From: Schizochytrium sp. CCTCC M209059
Taxonomy: Eukaryota > Sar > Bigyra > Thraustochytrida > Thraustochytriidae
DNA length: 64,000 nt
NCBI GenBank assembly: GCA_000818945.1
Contig: KN805390.1
Coordinates: 172,000 to 235,999 of the forward strand
Reading direction: 5' to 3'
Positions within the stretch are counted from its first letter, which is position 1, and each line of letters opens with the position of its first letter. The notes beneath the pieces were generated by a model that made no database searches, was not told the origin of the DNA, and saw nothing but the letters and a program-made list of their open reading frames with translations. Made by a program: the position numbers and the translations under genes. This document shows positions 1-9,525 of this stretch, piece by piece.

Positions 1-183
1 AGGCGACTTGGGCGCGCGCGCGGATGGGTGGCGCAGAGAGAGGCGGGGGAGAGCAGAGGCGAGGCGCGGGAGCAGGAGGCGCAGGAGAGCAATTAGCCAA
101 TCGCAGCGACCGAGGAGACCGCGGTACACGCCGGGGTGGAGGACGCAGCGCTAGCTAGGCAGGAACAAGACTCGCAGGAGAAG
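1..183 (+). promoter_or_regulatory. 5' leader/promoter region of eS12
   Basis: GC-rich sequence with GAG/GCG-rich purine tracts in front of the eS12 start. The eS12 frame stays open upstream to 136, but the residues 136-183 would encode do not fit the protein family, so I treat it as leader. The window begins inside this region and the full promoter is not visible. Confidence 0.4.
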
Positions 184-621
184 ATGGCCGAGCAGGATGA
201 GGTGATGGAGGAGGTCGAGGAGTCGACGCCCGCGGTGGAGGAGATCCCCGTGGAGGACCTCACGCCCATGACCGCGCTCCAGGCGGTCCTCAAGAAGTCC
301 ATGTACAACGACGGCCTCCGCCGCGGCCTGCACGAGTGCGCCAAGGCCCTCGACAGCAAGGCCGCGCGCCTGTGCTGCCTCGCCGAGAACTGCGAGGAGG
401 ACGCCTACAAGAAGCTCGTCGTCGCGCTCTGCGCCGAGCACGACGTCCCGCTCATCAAGGTCACCGACCGCAAGGAGCTCGGCCAGTGGTGCGGTCTTTG
501 CAAGATCGACGCCGAGGGCGCCCCCACGCGCGTCGTTGGCTGCTCGTGCGCCGTTATTACTGACTTCGGGGAGGAGTCGCCCGCGCTCAACTTTCTCCTT
601 GACTACCTCAAGAACGCCTAA
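184..621 (+). CDS. RPS12: 40S ribosomal protein S12 (eS12)
   Basis: This is a 145-residue homologue of eukaryotic ribosomal protein eS12, a component of the small-subunit beak in the cytosolic ribosome. The core from about residue 25 carries the family pattern: a TALQ-type helix, [33 protein letters not shown], the [11 protein letters not shown] segment and a C-terminal [16 protein letters not shown] block. The acidic, Glu-rich N-terminus is usual for eS12, and animal homologues are about 132 residues. I chose the ATG at 184; an in-frame non-ATG extension to 136 looks like leader. The frame is uninterrupted, so no coding intron is present. Strong GC-ending codon bias (CTC, AAG, GCC) fits high expression. 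Confidence 0.96.
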   Translation: MAEQDEVMEEVEESTPAVEEIPVEDLTPMTALQAVLKKSMYNDGLRRGLHECAKALDSKAARLCCLAENCEEDAYKKLVVALCAEHDVPLIKVTDRKELGQWCGLCKIDAEGAPTRVVGCSCAVITDFGEESPALNFLLDYLKNA

Positions 622-708
622 TCGAGCTTGACCTTCTTTTCCTTTTCTCTCTTAACGTTTACCTTTGTTGCGCGTCCTCTTGTCTCGCCACGTGCATGCG
701 CCTGTGCC

Positions 709-730
709 GTGGCATGCTATACCATGCCAC
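709..730 (+). repeat. 3' UTR hairpin, 8-bp stem, 6-nt loop
   Basis: GTGGCATG at 709-716 is exactly complementary to CATGCCAC at 723-730, with loop CTATAC. It lies about 90 nt after the eS12 stop and about 50 nt before the AATAAA, so it would be in the mature 3' UTR. Function unknown. Confidence 0.5.
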
Positions 731-782
731 ACCTCGGTATGCCTTTCTGGTCCCTCTGCGTGGCAGACTTGACTGGCTTTGG

Positions 783-788
783 AATAAA
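783..788 (+). terminator. Polyadenylation signal AATAAA of eS12
   Basis: A canonical AATAAA hexamer about 160 nt downstream of the eS12 stop codon, in the correct orientation. The cleavage site itself cannot be seen. Confidence 0.5.
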
Positions 789-1088
789 GAGAGCGAACAA
801 AGACCGTTTGCAGAATTTGTCAAGGCTTAGCTAATTTGCCCCACCTTGACTTTTCTTGCCCTTCCTTCTTTTCTCGGCACCTGACAAAATCTTCTCTCTC
901 GCACCTCAGAACGTAGCTGATCCGTCCTGCATTGACTTTTCTTCCCCTTCAGTTTCGAGGTCTAAAACAAATTCAAGCAAGGAAGCAATCTGCTCCTGCC
1001 TGTATGTATACATGTTTCGATGTGAAGGGCAAGTGAACCCGATCAAGATTGAGCAAGAAAAACTTTGATTCTACATGCATGAAAATCT

Positions 1089-4000
1089 TCACCTACGCGG
1101 CTTTTCGATTGCGCTTGGCCGAAGCATTCTGATATCTGACAACGTACAATTGTGACCGCAGCCAGTCGGACACGTCTTCTCCGTGCGAAACCACTCCGTC
1201 ATGTGATCGAGATGACCTGCGTGACCACAACCTTGACACCACACATAGACGCCCTTAACGACCTGCTCGCAAATGGCACAACGACTCACAGTGTGCTTGC
1301 ACGTTTCGCAGATGCCGGTGAAGACCGTGTCAGCCATAATAAGGTTCTTCTTGTTCGTTTGATAGCAAAAGCTACAGCCCTCTGCGACCATGCTCGACAT
1401 TTGGTAGCATCGCTCCACCTCTGGGTCGTTGCACGCAGAGATGACCCGCGCGGCCACCGAGAAGACACGCAACTGCTGCAAGAGATCCACGTATGAGCAC
1501 AGCCACATGCGCTTCTTGGTCGAGTCCACCTCGGGCTCAAGGAGGTCCCCAAGAACGAGTAAGAGCATTGAACACGTTTGTACGTCACCATTATCCGCGT
1601 GATGCTCCAAAATGTCGTGCACGAGGTCCGACTTGAGCTTGCTTGTGTTTTGTGTTACAATGTGCAAGGGCGACAATATCACCTCACCTTTTTCAAGGGC
1701 GTGCTCAGACATGCCGAGCCAGCTCAGGGGCGGTGGGGCCCCACTCTGAGGATTTAAAAGCACCGAATCCGCACCAGAAGGTCGCAGACCGCCACCCATG
1801 TCAAGGTTTGCATTCATATGATCCCGATCAAGACCTGCAATGTCGTCGGCAGCACTCATGGCCCCGACCGAGTGTCTGTCGAGCTGGCCGACGCCAAGCT
1901 GACGCGAAACTTCATCTTCCGCCGTATCATCGCGAGCATCGGAACCATCACCATAATTCATGGATCCGCGGCTCGATCGATGGCTGGTCTCCGTCAGTGC
2001 TCGCTGGCGATGACGACGTCCGCCCTCGGGGAGGACAGTTTCGCTCTCGAACGTATGCCCCGAGCTCAGAGAAGAGCTGCGCGAGAATTCCAGGTACTGC
2101 GCACCTTTTTCTTGCAGCGAAGAATGATGCGAAGGCGCGTAGCCGTCGTAGATCATGTTGGTCGGTTCAAATACTGCTAAGGTGGCCACTGGCCCCGACA
2201 CAGGAGACTGCACTTGGAGCTGCATTTGCGTCGAATAGATCTGTTGGTAATATTGTACAAACTTCCGCCGTCTTTGCATCCGGTGAAATCGTCGCAGCTT
2301 CTGGTGGCCCTTGGACATGGGCTTCTCCGGCACAAGAGGCTTGGCGAACTCGATTGCATCGTGCAGCTCCTGCACGTCATCCTTTAAAGTTTTCGTCCGG
2401 AGCACGAAATTTGCGTCGTCGACAGGCACAGCGCGGCTCAGCCTGCACAGGATATTGATGCTCTCAGGTCGCCAAAGTTGCGTTCGCCCCGTTCCAATCG
2501 AGAATGGCGTGGAAAGATCCACTTCTTGCGCGCTCACGAACATATTTCTAGAGCCTGAGAGGCCGCTGCGTATTCGTTCTGTGGCTTCGGCGTCGGCCTC
2601 TGTATCTTCCAGCATCGAGCCTGCGGCCCCAACAGAGGACGCACTGTCCACTCCCACAGATCCTGAGCGCTGCCTCAAATGCCCAGGCACTTTGGGCTCG
2701 AAGATGTGGCTGCCGCCGCCGAGTCCGCCTCGGCTGCCGTGGTCGCTTGAAGCCTTGCCCTCATCTGCAATGCTGTTGGCCCCCGATGAAGACGTGCTAA
2801 TCTGAGCGCGAGACGCGTTCGAATGCCCGCGTGGTCTACCCATGGGCAAATGAGAACCAGGTCCCCAGGCGTCTAGAGCATTTGCCCATCGCGACGCGCT
2901 ACTCGCGCTGTGCGTCCGTAAGTGCTTTGGTGCCAAAGCACTGCCGCGGGGCGACATGGGCGGCGGCGGCGTTCCGTGCCGTTTCGGTGACGTTGGGAAA
3001 CCCCCACCTTCCATGCCGAGACCGCTGCGGCTCCGCCCAGGACTCAAGCCAAAGAGATCATCGGGTCCCGATGCCTCGGGTTCGTGACTATTTGCGCGTT
3101 GCACCGGACCCATAAAGGTGTCGCGCGAGGAATAGCTATCAAAGCTCAGTGTCCTGGAGCGCCGAAGTGGTTCCGCGACCTTGAACACCTGGCGCGCCTT
3201 CTCGCCAGCGTCCAAGTGAACACTTTGCGGGGCATACTGCATCATAATGAGACGCCAAATTTGCGCCTGCGTGCGTGCGCCAGCAGCGACCGCAACCCCT
3301 GCATTGTGCTCGCAGCATGCCGTAAGGGCCGCTTGTTTCAAGAGCATCTTCTCGCGTGCTTCGTCGAAACCGGAATGTTCCTGCGTATCATGGTGTGCGT
3401 CCAAATTTGCTGCGCCGTACGGCTGTGACAGCATTTTCCGGTATGCTGTCTGCGCAGAAGCCACGCCGTCGACCGTGGACACAACAGGAGGGGCGAGAAG
3501 CTCGGCGGCGCTCGCTTGAGGCGCGGGCGTCGCGCGCCCACCTTCATTTGTGCCCTCGACATGATCGATCCCAAACGGCGCGGTGTTTGCGTCAAAATGA
3601 TTTGTGTAAAACTGCGTCCCTGCCCCGAGCAGCGAAAGGTGGCGAATGCGGTGCTCTTCGAGCAAGCGCATGCCTTCCGGACTTTCGCGCAATGTACTTG
3701 GCGTCACATAGCCCTGCGCGAGAGCAATGAACTGTTCCGCATTGAAACCAAAGATCGGGTCCGAAAATGAGCCGCCCGGTCCTGCCGATGGCATATCTTG
3801 GGTGCTCCTGGGTGCGCCCAGAACATTGACTTTGTTGACGGGACGAGAGGTCCTCTCTTCGGGCTGTAGTAAGCGATTGACCATGAGTGCATCCTCGAGA
3901 CGCGACGAAGGAATCTTTTCGTACACTGCAGCTAGATGTGACTTGACCGAGAAGCTGATAGCATTGGACCGGAACTTTTGCAGCGGTATGCTTCCCTTTA

Positions 4001-5900
4001 CCAGACATCGAATTGTGACCTTGCCGCCTGTGCTACAACACAAGAGAGATCCCCAACTGAGCTTGCTTGCTTCCTCGGAACGATGGCGGTGTTTGAATTT
4101 GCGGAAACGCTTCCGTTGCTGGACTTGCTGTTGTACCAAGTTTGTCTCATGATTGTACTCGTTGCCTGCACGTAGTGCGCTGTTGGTGCGGTGTGTCATG
4201 ACCGATTCGGCAAGGGAATGCGTGGGACTGGGGGCTCGTCTGGCGCCCATCGTCGAGAGTACAGGACTATGCGTTCGTCTCAGCCCCGCGACGTCTGAGT
4301 TTGCCCCGGGTGGGACTGCGTTCAGCTGGGAGGGAGGCGCTTCTCCAGCGGGCATGGCATCGATGGGTGTGAACCGATTACGATCTGGCGCTCGCCGGTT
4401 GCCCGGAAGGCGAGAATAAGGATTGGTCGGATCCTGGAGTTGTCCAGCCGTATTCCACACGCTTCCCGTGTCGCCTCCGTACTCGCTCCCATTCGCATCG
4501 TCCAAAAGGTCAATATCTTCATCTTCTTGCCCCGACCACCAAACCGTAGAATAGAGCGTAGATCCGACGATGTCGTTGGGGTCGAGGAAAGTGTCAAGCC
4601 AAAGAAAACCATTGGCGGAGTCGTCGAGCTCGCACGCGAGAATCGTTGTCAATGGCACATGTGGCTCAATAACGTTCCAGAGCTTAAGGTAGGGCGTTTT
4701 CAGCGAGCTGGCTACGATTTGATAAGGATGCCCAGGCCGCCAGCGAGCACGCATGACCTGATCGTCGGCAACAAACTCATACAAGGGTCGGATGTGAGAT
4801 TTGCGTCCCTTTCCCCGTCTCCTTCCCGCAGCAGACGCGTCCGTTACACTGGACTTGGTTGAGCCTTGCGATTCGCCGCTCTGCCGACGCAAATGACCGC
4901 CGGCGCGTTCCGATGCTGCCGGGCGTTGACGTGCTGAGCCCAAAAGTTTTGTTGGTGATGCGTCCTTCGAGCCAGCCAAACCTGCCTTGACGATTGAGCC
5001 CCCCCCAAGGCTTCCTTCAGCAGAAGAAGAGATGCCCGTGGAGGACGCAGGCGGCGCTTTAGTCTCTGCGTTGTGCTCTTCCTCCGCGGAAGTTGTTGCG
5101 GCCGTATCCCAGACCTTGATCCAGCCGTCACTACCGCCGCTAGCAAGGAGATGATTCACCTCCGGGTTCCAGTCGACCGACAGAGCTTCCGCAGGCTGAT
5201 GTGCGCGGTACGTGTGAACAGCCTTGGAAATGTGCCGCACGTCCCACACCTGCACAATGCCGTTCGAAAAGGCTGCAGCAAAGTAGTGCGTGGATTGCTC
5301 TTTGCGAAACTGCAAATCGCGAACCATTTGCTGCTTGGGTGTAATTGTAAAGTTGGCGTGCGACTTGACGCGAATGTCCCAGAACTTGATCGTGCGATCA
5401 TTAGATCCTGTGAGAAGCGTCTCACTGTCATTATAATGCCAAGCAAGACATCCCACTGCCTGGCTGTGTTCGCGCAAAACCGTGTCTGGTTTCCATTGAC
5501 CAGGACTACCCTTGGCTGCGTTAATGTCCCAGATGCCTACGGCACCGCTGGAGCTGGTGGTGGCAAGCACGTGGGCGAGCTCGAGTGTTGGGTTAAATGT
5601 TACTTTCAAAACGGGCTTGAGCATACCGACGGATTTGCCGCCATGCTTGGTGTCCTTCAAAATGACCATTTCCTCCTCTTCGAGAGTGCGGTACTTGTTT
5701 GACAGTCGCAGCAAGCTCAGCTTGTTGTTTGCGCCGACGGCCACAACCTGTTGGTCGGCACTTATATCTATGCTGTTGGCCATGCCAACATTCACGGTCA
5801 GCTCATGAGCCCAGGTATTTACGATCGGCCCTGGGCCTGCAGCTCCGCCCGCGCTCGCGCTGCTGCTGAAAGCGCCGGGGCGCCCGCTATCCGGCGCCAT
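1089..5900 (-). CDS. WDR24: WDR24/Sea2-like GATOR2 subunit (WD40 + C-terminal RING)
   Basis: A 1603-residue protein in one exon. Residues about 30-270 form an N-terminal WD40 propeller (LLTGSNDRTIKFWDIR, LASGGSDGWIKVWD). A long Ser/Gly-rich disordered middle follows. The last about 150 residues match WDR24: an alpha-solenoid segment (DNGDVQTCSMLLLVLGDLLE, SYVDLLQQLRVFSVAARVI), then a Cys/His zinc module with CAICEQVVKGVYVWCQGCGH and CPTGCGH. WDR59 has a related zinc end, but the solenoid text and VWCQGCGH fit WDR24 better, and no RWD domain is evident. WDR24 is the RING subunit of GATOR2 (yeast SEACAT), which acts at the lysosome/vacuole upstream of TORC1 in amino-acid sensing. The protein is about twice the human length because of the disordered insert. 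The start is the first ATG, ahead of a Ser/Gly-rich N-terminus. Confidence 0.82.
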   Translation of the reverse strand: MAPDSGRPGAFSSSASAGGAAGPGPIVNTWAHELTVNVGMANSIDISADQQVVAVGANNKLSLLRLSNKYRTLEEEEMVILKDTKHGGKSVGMLKPVLKVTFNPTLELAHVLATTSSSGAVGIWDINAAKGSPGQWKPDTVLREHSQAVGCLAWHYNDSETLLTGSNDRTIKFWDIRVKSHANFTITPKQQMVRDLQFRKEQSTHYFAAAFSNGIVQVWDVRHISKAVHTYRAHQPAEALSVDWNPEVNHLLASGGSDGWIKVWDTAATTSAEEEHNAETKAPPASSTGISSSAEGSLGGGSIVKAGLAGSKDASPTKLLGSARQRPAASERAGGHLRRQSGESQGSTKSSVTDASAAGRRRGKGRKSHIRPLYEFVADDQVMRARWRPGHPYQIVASSLKTPYLKLWNVIEPHVPLTTILACELDDSANGFLWLDTFLDPNDIVGSTLYSTVWWSGQEDEDIDLLDDANGSEYGGDTGSVWNTAGQLQDPTNPYSRLPGNRRAPDRNRFTPIDAMPAGEAPPSQLNAVPPGANSDVAGLRRTHSPVLSTMGARRAPSPTHSLAESVMTHRTNSALRAGNEYNHETNLVQQQVQQRKRFRKFKHRHRSEEASKLSWGSLLCCSTGGKVTIRCLVKGSIPLQKFRSNAISFSVKSHLAAVYEKIPSSRLEDALMVNRLLQPEERTSRPVNKVNVLGAPRSTQDMPSAGPGGSFSDPIFGFNAEQFIALAQGYVTPSTLRESPEGMRLLEEHRIRHLSLLGAGTQFYTNHFDANTAPFGIDHVEGTNEGGRATPAPQASAAELLAPPVVSTVDGVASAQTAYRKMLSQPYGAANLDAHHDTQEHSGFDEAREKMLLKQAALTACCEHNAGVAVAAGARTQAQIWRLIMMQYAPQSVHLDAGEKARQVFKVAEPLRRSRTLSFDSYSSRDTFMGPVQRANSHEPEASGPDDLFGLSPGRSRSGLGMEGGGFPTSPKRHGTPPPPMSPRGSALAPKHLRTHSASSASRWANALDAWGPGSHLPMGRPRGHSNASRAQISTSSSGANSIADEGKASSDHGSRGGLGGGSHIFEPKVPGHLRQRSGSVGVDSASSVGAAGSMLEDTEADAEATERIRSGLSGSRNMFVSAQEVDLSTPFSIGTGRTQLWRPESINILCRLSRAVPVDDANFVLRTKTLKDDVQELHDAIEFAKPLVPEKPMSKGHQKLRRFHRMQRRRKFVQYYQQIYSTQMQLQVQSPVSGPVATLAVFEPTNMIYDGYAPSHHSSLQEKGAQYLEFSRSSSLSSGHTFESETVLPEGGRRHRQRALTETSHRSSRGSMNYGDGSDARDDTAEDEVSRQLGVGQLDRHSVGAMSAADDIAGLDRDHMNANLDMGGGLRPSGADSVLLNPQSGAPPPLSWLGMSEHALEKGEVILSPLHIVTQNTSKLKSDLVHDILEHHADNGDVQTCSMLLLVLGDLLEPEVDSTKKRMWLCSYVDLLQQLRVFSVAARVISACNDPEVERCYQMSSMVAEGCSFCYQTNKKNLIMADTVFTGICETCKHTVSRCAICEQVVKGVYVWCQGCGHAGHLDHMTEWFRTEKTCPTGCGHNCTLSDIRMLRPSAIEKPRR

Positions 5901-6673
5901 CCTATCTTTGCCAAGTTTGGTCTTGCAATCGTGTTACGCGAGCCAGCCTCCCCAGACAGAGAGACGGATTGACAGACAGACCGCGCTGCTGAGGGTAGAC
6001 GGATGGTACGCAGACGCGGGGGGCCAAGCTTCTCGCCGCACACGCGCGTTGAGGGCCTGGGCCCCAACGCACGGACTTTGCGTGTCTTTGCCGCGGTTTG
6101 TTGATTTCCCAGGCTCCCCCAAAAGGGAAAAAGACAAGGAGCGAAACAAGAAAAGAAAAAATCACCAAAGAAAAAGATTCCTTCTTCGCAAGACTTGGAC
6201 GAGAATCGTCGAGCAGCTTCGTAATAAAGTGGTTGCGCACAAACAGAATTCCTTGCGCAAAGTATTGAAGTAGAGTGAGGTGATATGCACAAGTCAATTG
6301 GCCGACGCCAAGCCCCGGCCAGTGCAGGAGTTTGGCGCAAGCTGAGTGAGTGGAAGCAATCATGCATTGATTTCCTTACAAATCCAAACATCCAACACAC
6401 AGAAGATGCCTCGAGCTTGCACGTTATGTTATGATCGTTTCCTTTTTAACACATCAAAATTCGATATTGATCATTCCATGAAGTTCTCTTATGAAGCAAG
6501 CTTTCTCACGAGTTATCTAAAAATATTAATCTGCATATGATACAAATGCAAAGCAAGCTGGCTTATCCTCGAAAGGATTCTTGCTGCGGACGAACAGAAA
6601 GCCCATGAACACAAGCCCAGCGCGTTACGGACAGGATGCACACCATTGATCGTTGGCGCTCGTGTGAAACCGC
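5901..6673. promoter_or_regulatory. WDR24 promoter and 3' region of the glycosyltransferase gene
   Basis: No gene is supported. The part near 5900 is GC-rich and should contain the WDR24 promoter. The stretch from about 6400 to 6560 is markedly AT-rich. The part next to 6673 should be the glycosyltransferase 3' UTR. Overlapping short frames on both strands have no family resemblance. Confidence 0.35.
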
Positions 6674-8272
6674 TTAGGAAAGCTCTTCGCAATACTGCTT
6701 GAGAATCGCGGCGGCAATGGAAGCACCATCAAGGCTAACCTTGAGACGTTTGCGAACGGCCTGCGCACGTGCATGCACGTGCGACTGCAAGGAGCGCCGA
6801 ATGCCGCGGCGCAGTGCTTCGTCAGTCGCGAGCGAATTGCGAGGGACGTGAACACCGCATCCAATGGCATCTAACCTCGAGGCCCAATACGGCTGGTCCG
6901 ACCAACGAAGAATAGGGACGACAAGCGAGGGCGTTCCAGCGTACAAGGCAGACGCACTTGTCCCCGCCCCGCCATGGTGCACTACGCAAGCGCAACGCGG
7001 AAAGACGACATCGTAAGGAATGGAGGTGCGCACGTACAAGAGCTTCGGGCCTTTGTTTTCGATTATTACATCTTGCCCGGGCTCTTTCGGCGCGCACACC
7101 ACAACGCTACAGCTTTCGGCAAGCGCAGCCTGGACCACCGTTTCGCGTAGATCATCTGGAATTTGCATGCTTCCAAAGGTAACAATGACTAGTCGATCGC
7201 GCGGCTGCGCTCGCATAAATGACGCAAGTGCCTCGGGCACACTGTCTTGCGTCTGCGCGCGTCTCCAAAACCCGCAGACAATTGCGTGTGACGGCCAATC
7301 TGCTGGCCGTGGCTGAACGCGTTCGGCATATGCATGGAAAGCAGGCTGCGCTGTCACGTCAGCCAGAGACTGCAAAGCATCTGCGGCTCGAAGGTCTGCC
7401 ACCTTGGTCCTGAAATGGACATCTGCAGCTGCCAGACCCGTACTCACGGCCGCACGGACAATCTGTAGACCGCGCCAGGAATAAAGCGCCTTGTTGAAGT
7501 GACCATGCACCGAGCTTGGGAGCGTACGCAAGGCCCGCCTCGAAATTCCCATGTACTCGCACGGCGGAAAGGCACGGGTGGGGACATCGGAGGCAACAAA
7601 GTGAACACACAGGCAAGGCACGCGAAGTTTTTCGGCCACATGCATCGCGATGGAGCGCGTCAGAGCCGTACAAACAATCACAGAGACTCGCTCGCGCTCA
7701 GCAGCACGTAGACAGCCCTCGGCCAGCTGTGGATAAACCTTTGCCAGAACGCCAAGCACGTCGGCAATGCTTCCATTTTCCTGTGCAAACACCTCTGGGG
7801 GCTGATCAACCTCGTCGACGCCAATGCTTTCAAAAGGTACGTCGGCGCCCTCTACGAGGTCACGAAAGCATGTTGGAGCGCAGAGCCGGGGTTTGAGTCC
7901 TATTCTTTGCAAGCGATCTGCAAAGGCAATGAGAGGCTCAACGTCTCCTCGCGTTCCATACGAGAGGAGTAGCGCGCTTGCGCTGGGATCATAGTGTCCG
8001 ATGCGGACCCAGCGTTGCACCGGCAACCTCAATCTTTCGCGTTTCTTTCCGTCCGCAGTGGGCACGGCGACAACAACGAAGCGACCATGATTGCGACGCG
8101 AGAATCTTTTGTAAAGCAGATATGCGAGAAGGAGGACGAGCACCAGAGCTCCGAGTGTCGGCACTAGCGTCTGCCAGAGCTGGTGAAGACTCGGGGTGGC
8201 CCAACTCGCGCCGCCGAGCCAGGTCCCGTCGACGTTGGCGTTGGCGTTGGCGTTGGCCTTATCCTTGCTCAT
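6674..8272 (-). CDS. Sterol 3-beta-glucosyltransferase-like GT1/GT28 enzyme, membrane anchored
   Basis: A 532-residue glycosyltransferase of the UGT80/Atg26 (GT-B) type. The N-terminal Rossmann half begins with the diagnostic LLLSYGTRGDVEPLIAFADRL motif, which in this family starts the acceptor domain. The C-terminal half has the nucleotide-sugar signature VVHHGGAGTSASALYAGTPS, followed by LRWSDQPYWASRL, where the Asp-Gln pair normally contacts the glucose. Upstream is one strong hydrophobic helix (LGALVLVLLLAYLLYKRF) followed by Arg/Lys, suggesting an N-terminal signal anchor. Typical sterol glucosyltransferases are soluble or carry PH/GRAM domains, so this layout is a variant. I chose the ATG at 8272 because it directly precedes the Asn-Ala repeat and membrane helix; an upstream ATG at 8401 would add 43 Arg/Cys-rich residues. 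Probable role: glucosylation of a sterol or other lipid at a membrane. The acceptor is not predictable. Confidence 0.75.
   Translation of the reverse strand: MSKDKANANANANVDGTWLGGASWATPSLHQLWQTLVPTLGALVLVLLLAYLLYKRFSRRNHGRFVVVAVPTADGKKRERLRLPVQRWVRIGHYDPSASALLLSYGTRGDVEPLIAFADRLQRIGLKPRLCAPTCFRDLVEGADVPFESIGVDEVDQPPEVFAQENGSIADVLGVLAKVYPQLAEGCLRAAERERVSVIVCTALTRSIAMHVAEKLRVPCLCVHFVASDVPTRAFPPCEYMGISRRALRTLPSSVHGHFNKALYSWRGLQIVRAAVSTGLAAADVHFRTKVADLRAADALQSLADVTAQPAFHAYAERVQPRPADWPSHAIVCGFWRRAQTQDSVPEALASFMRAQPRDRLVIVTFGSMQIPDDLRETVVQAALAESCSVVVCAPKEPGQDVIIENKGPKLLYVRTSIPYDVVFPRCACVVHHGGAGTSASALYAGTPSLVVPILRWSDQPYWASRLDAIGCGVHVPRNSLATDEALRRGIRRSLQSHVHARAQAVRKRLKVSLDGASIAAAILKQYCEELS
8231..8257 (-). 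repeat. Hexanucleotide (GTTGGC)n repeat encoding Asn-Ala repeats
   Basis: About four copies of a 6-bp unit just inside the glycosyltransferase start encode alternating Asn and Ala. This is in-frame microsatellite slippage in a segment likely to be unstructured. Confidence 0.6.
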
Positions 8273-9525
8273 GACCGACCACTCGGCTCGCCTTGGCTCA
8301 CAAAGCGCTCGAGCACCGCAAGACTGTGTGCATGTCGCGCGCCGCGACCCGCTCTCTCCCTTTTGGATAGATTTGTAGAGCGCAGCCACACCGGTGGGCA
8401 ATGATGGTGATGTTGTGATGCTGTTGAAGATTCCCGACAGCGCCGGACAGCGAGATGAAGGCCTAATGTTTTTAGGGACCTCGCCTGTTTTGGGGGACCC
8501 GGTCGATCATTGGACGGGCCCCGTAGCTAGGTTTCGGTTAGGTTTGATGTGCCCTCCAGGCCCCCCACCAAACAAACGCCTTTCGCTCGCTCCTCAGTCG
8601 CTCCGACGCCGTCGCTGCCGCCGCCGCGTGCCGCCCTCCTTCGCCTCGCCGCCGCCGTCACTGCCGCGCGCCGCGTCTTCCTCCCTCGAGCGCGTCTGCG
8701 CTGGGAGCGGAGCGGAGCGGGCGTCGCGCCGCGTTTTCGCCGTCGGTTTCCACCGCTCGCTGAGACCCTTGGCCAGTTAACCCCGTAGCCGAGCGGCTCT
8801 CTCGCGGTTCTCCGCTCGCCCGCTCGCTCCTTCGCTCTCTTTGCTGCTGCCGCTGCTGCCGCTGCTGCTGCTGCGCACGTCCGTTGATTTATTCCTGTGG
8901 AGACGGAGCGCGCACGCACGCACGTACGCAGTAAGACAGACAGAGAGAAAACGAAAGAGGCTGGGCGGGTGCTTTCTGGCCTTCTAGCCCGCAAGCAGCT
9001 AGCGAGCCTTCTTTCGTTTACCTTCCCCTTCCCCTTCTTCTCCTTCTCCTTCTCCTTCTTCTCCTTCTGCTCCTTCTTTTTCCATCTAACCAACTCTCTC
9101 ACTCTCCCTCTCGGGACTCGCGACTCGCGATTCGTTGAGCTCGCGACCGTCGTGCCTGCCAGACAAGTGGTGGTGGTTGGTCGAACGCCTGAGGTATCCT
9201 GGCCTTTTCTTTTGGTTGTCGTGTTGTTGTTGTTGCGTTGCTTTACGTTGCGTTGAATTGCGTTGCGTTACGTTGCGTTGCTTTGCATTTCTTTGCGTTG
9301 AAATTGCGTTTTTTTGCAGTTGCGTTGCGTTGTTGTTGATCATTCATCGTCTCACGACGGCGATCCTAAACCGCTCCAATTTGCTGAGCTTGCATTCGCT
9401 CTGATATCCTCTTTTCTATCTGCTTACCTGCATTACGTACCTGTCGGACGCTTTGGAATTTGGAATTTGGAATTTGAGACCGAGTCAAGGTCGTATCGCT
9501 TCTTTTCGTTAACTCTCTTTTCAAG
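8273..9525. promoter_or_regulatory. Divergent promoter region, glycosyltransferase (-) / NCOA5-like (+)
   Basis: About 1.25 kb between divergently transcribed genes. It contains AGGCCTA at 8459, 187 bp upstream of the glycosyltransferase ATG, and a GGTTAGGTTTG element at 8536-8546. Long pyrimidine tracts lie at 9025-9105 (CTTCTC repeats). A degenerate GTTGC-rich array runs from about 9230 to 9335. The right half is probably the 5' leader of the RRM gene. No open frame here looks coding. Confidence 0.45.
9230..9335 (+). repeat. Degenerate GTTGC/CGTTG pentamer array
   Basis: Repeated GTTGC/GCGTT units with T-rich interruptions, about 190 nt before the RRM-gene ATG and so probably in its 5' leader or promoter. 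It is simple-sequence in nature and not conserved in unit phase. Confidence 0.5.

Larger units (their letters stand above)
622..1088. other. 3' region between convergent eS12 and WDR24 genes
   Basis: No gene is seen. The eS12 3' UTR holds a perfect 8-bp hairpin at 709-730 and an AATAAA signal at 783-788. The remainder is pyrimidine-rich and should hold the 3' end of the convergent WDR24 gene. Short open frames here lack coding character. Confidence 0.5.

Noticed and set aside
1089..5900. Assignment of the WD40/RING protein as WDR59
   Set aside because: The CPTGCGH end resembles WDR59, but the solenoid (GDVQTCSMLLLVLGD) and VWCQGCGH match WDR24 and no RWD domain is seen.
5819..6400. A 193-residue minus-strand frame overlapping the WDR24 start
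   Set aside because: Lies mainly in the WDR24 promoter and is out of frame with WDR24; no recognisable features.
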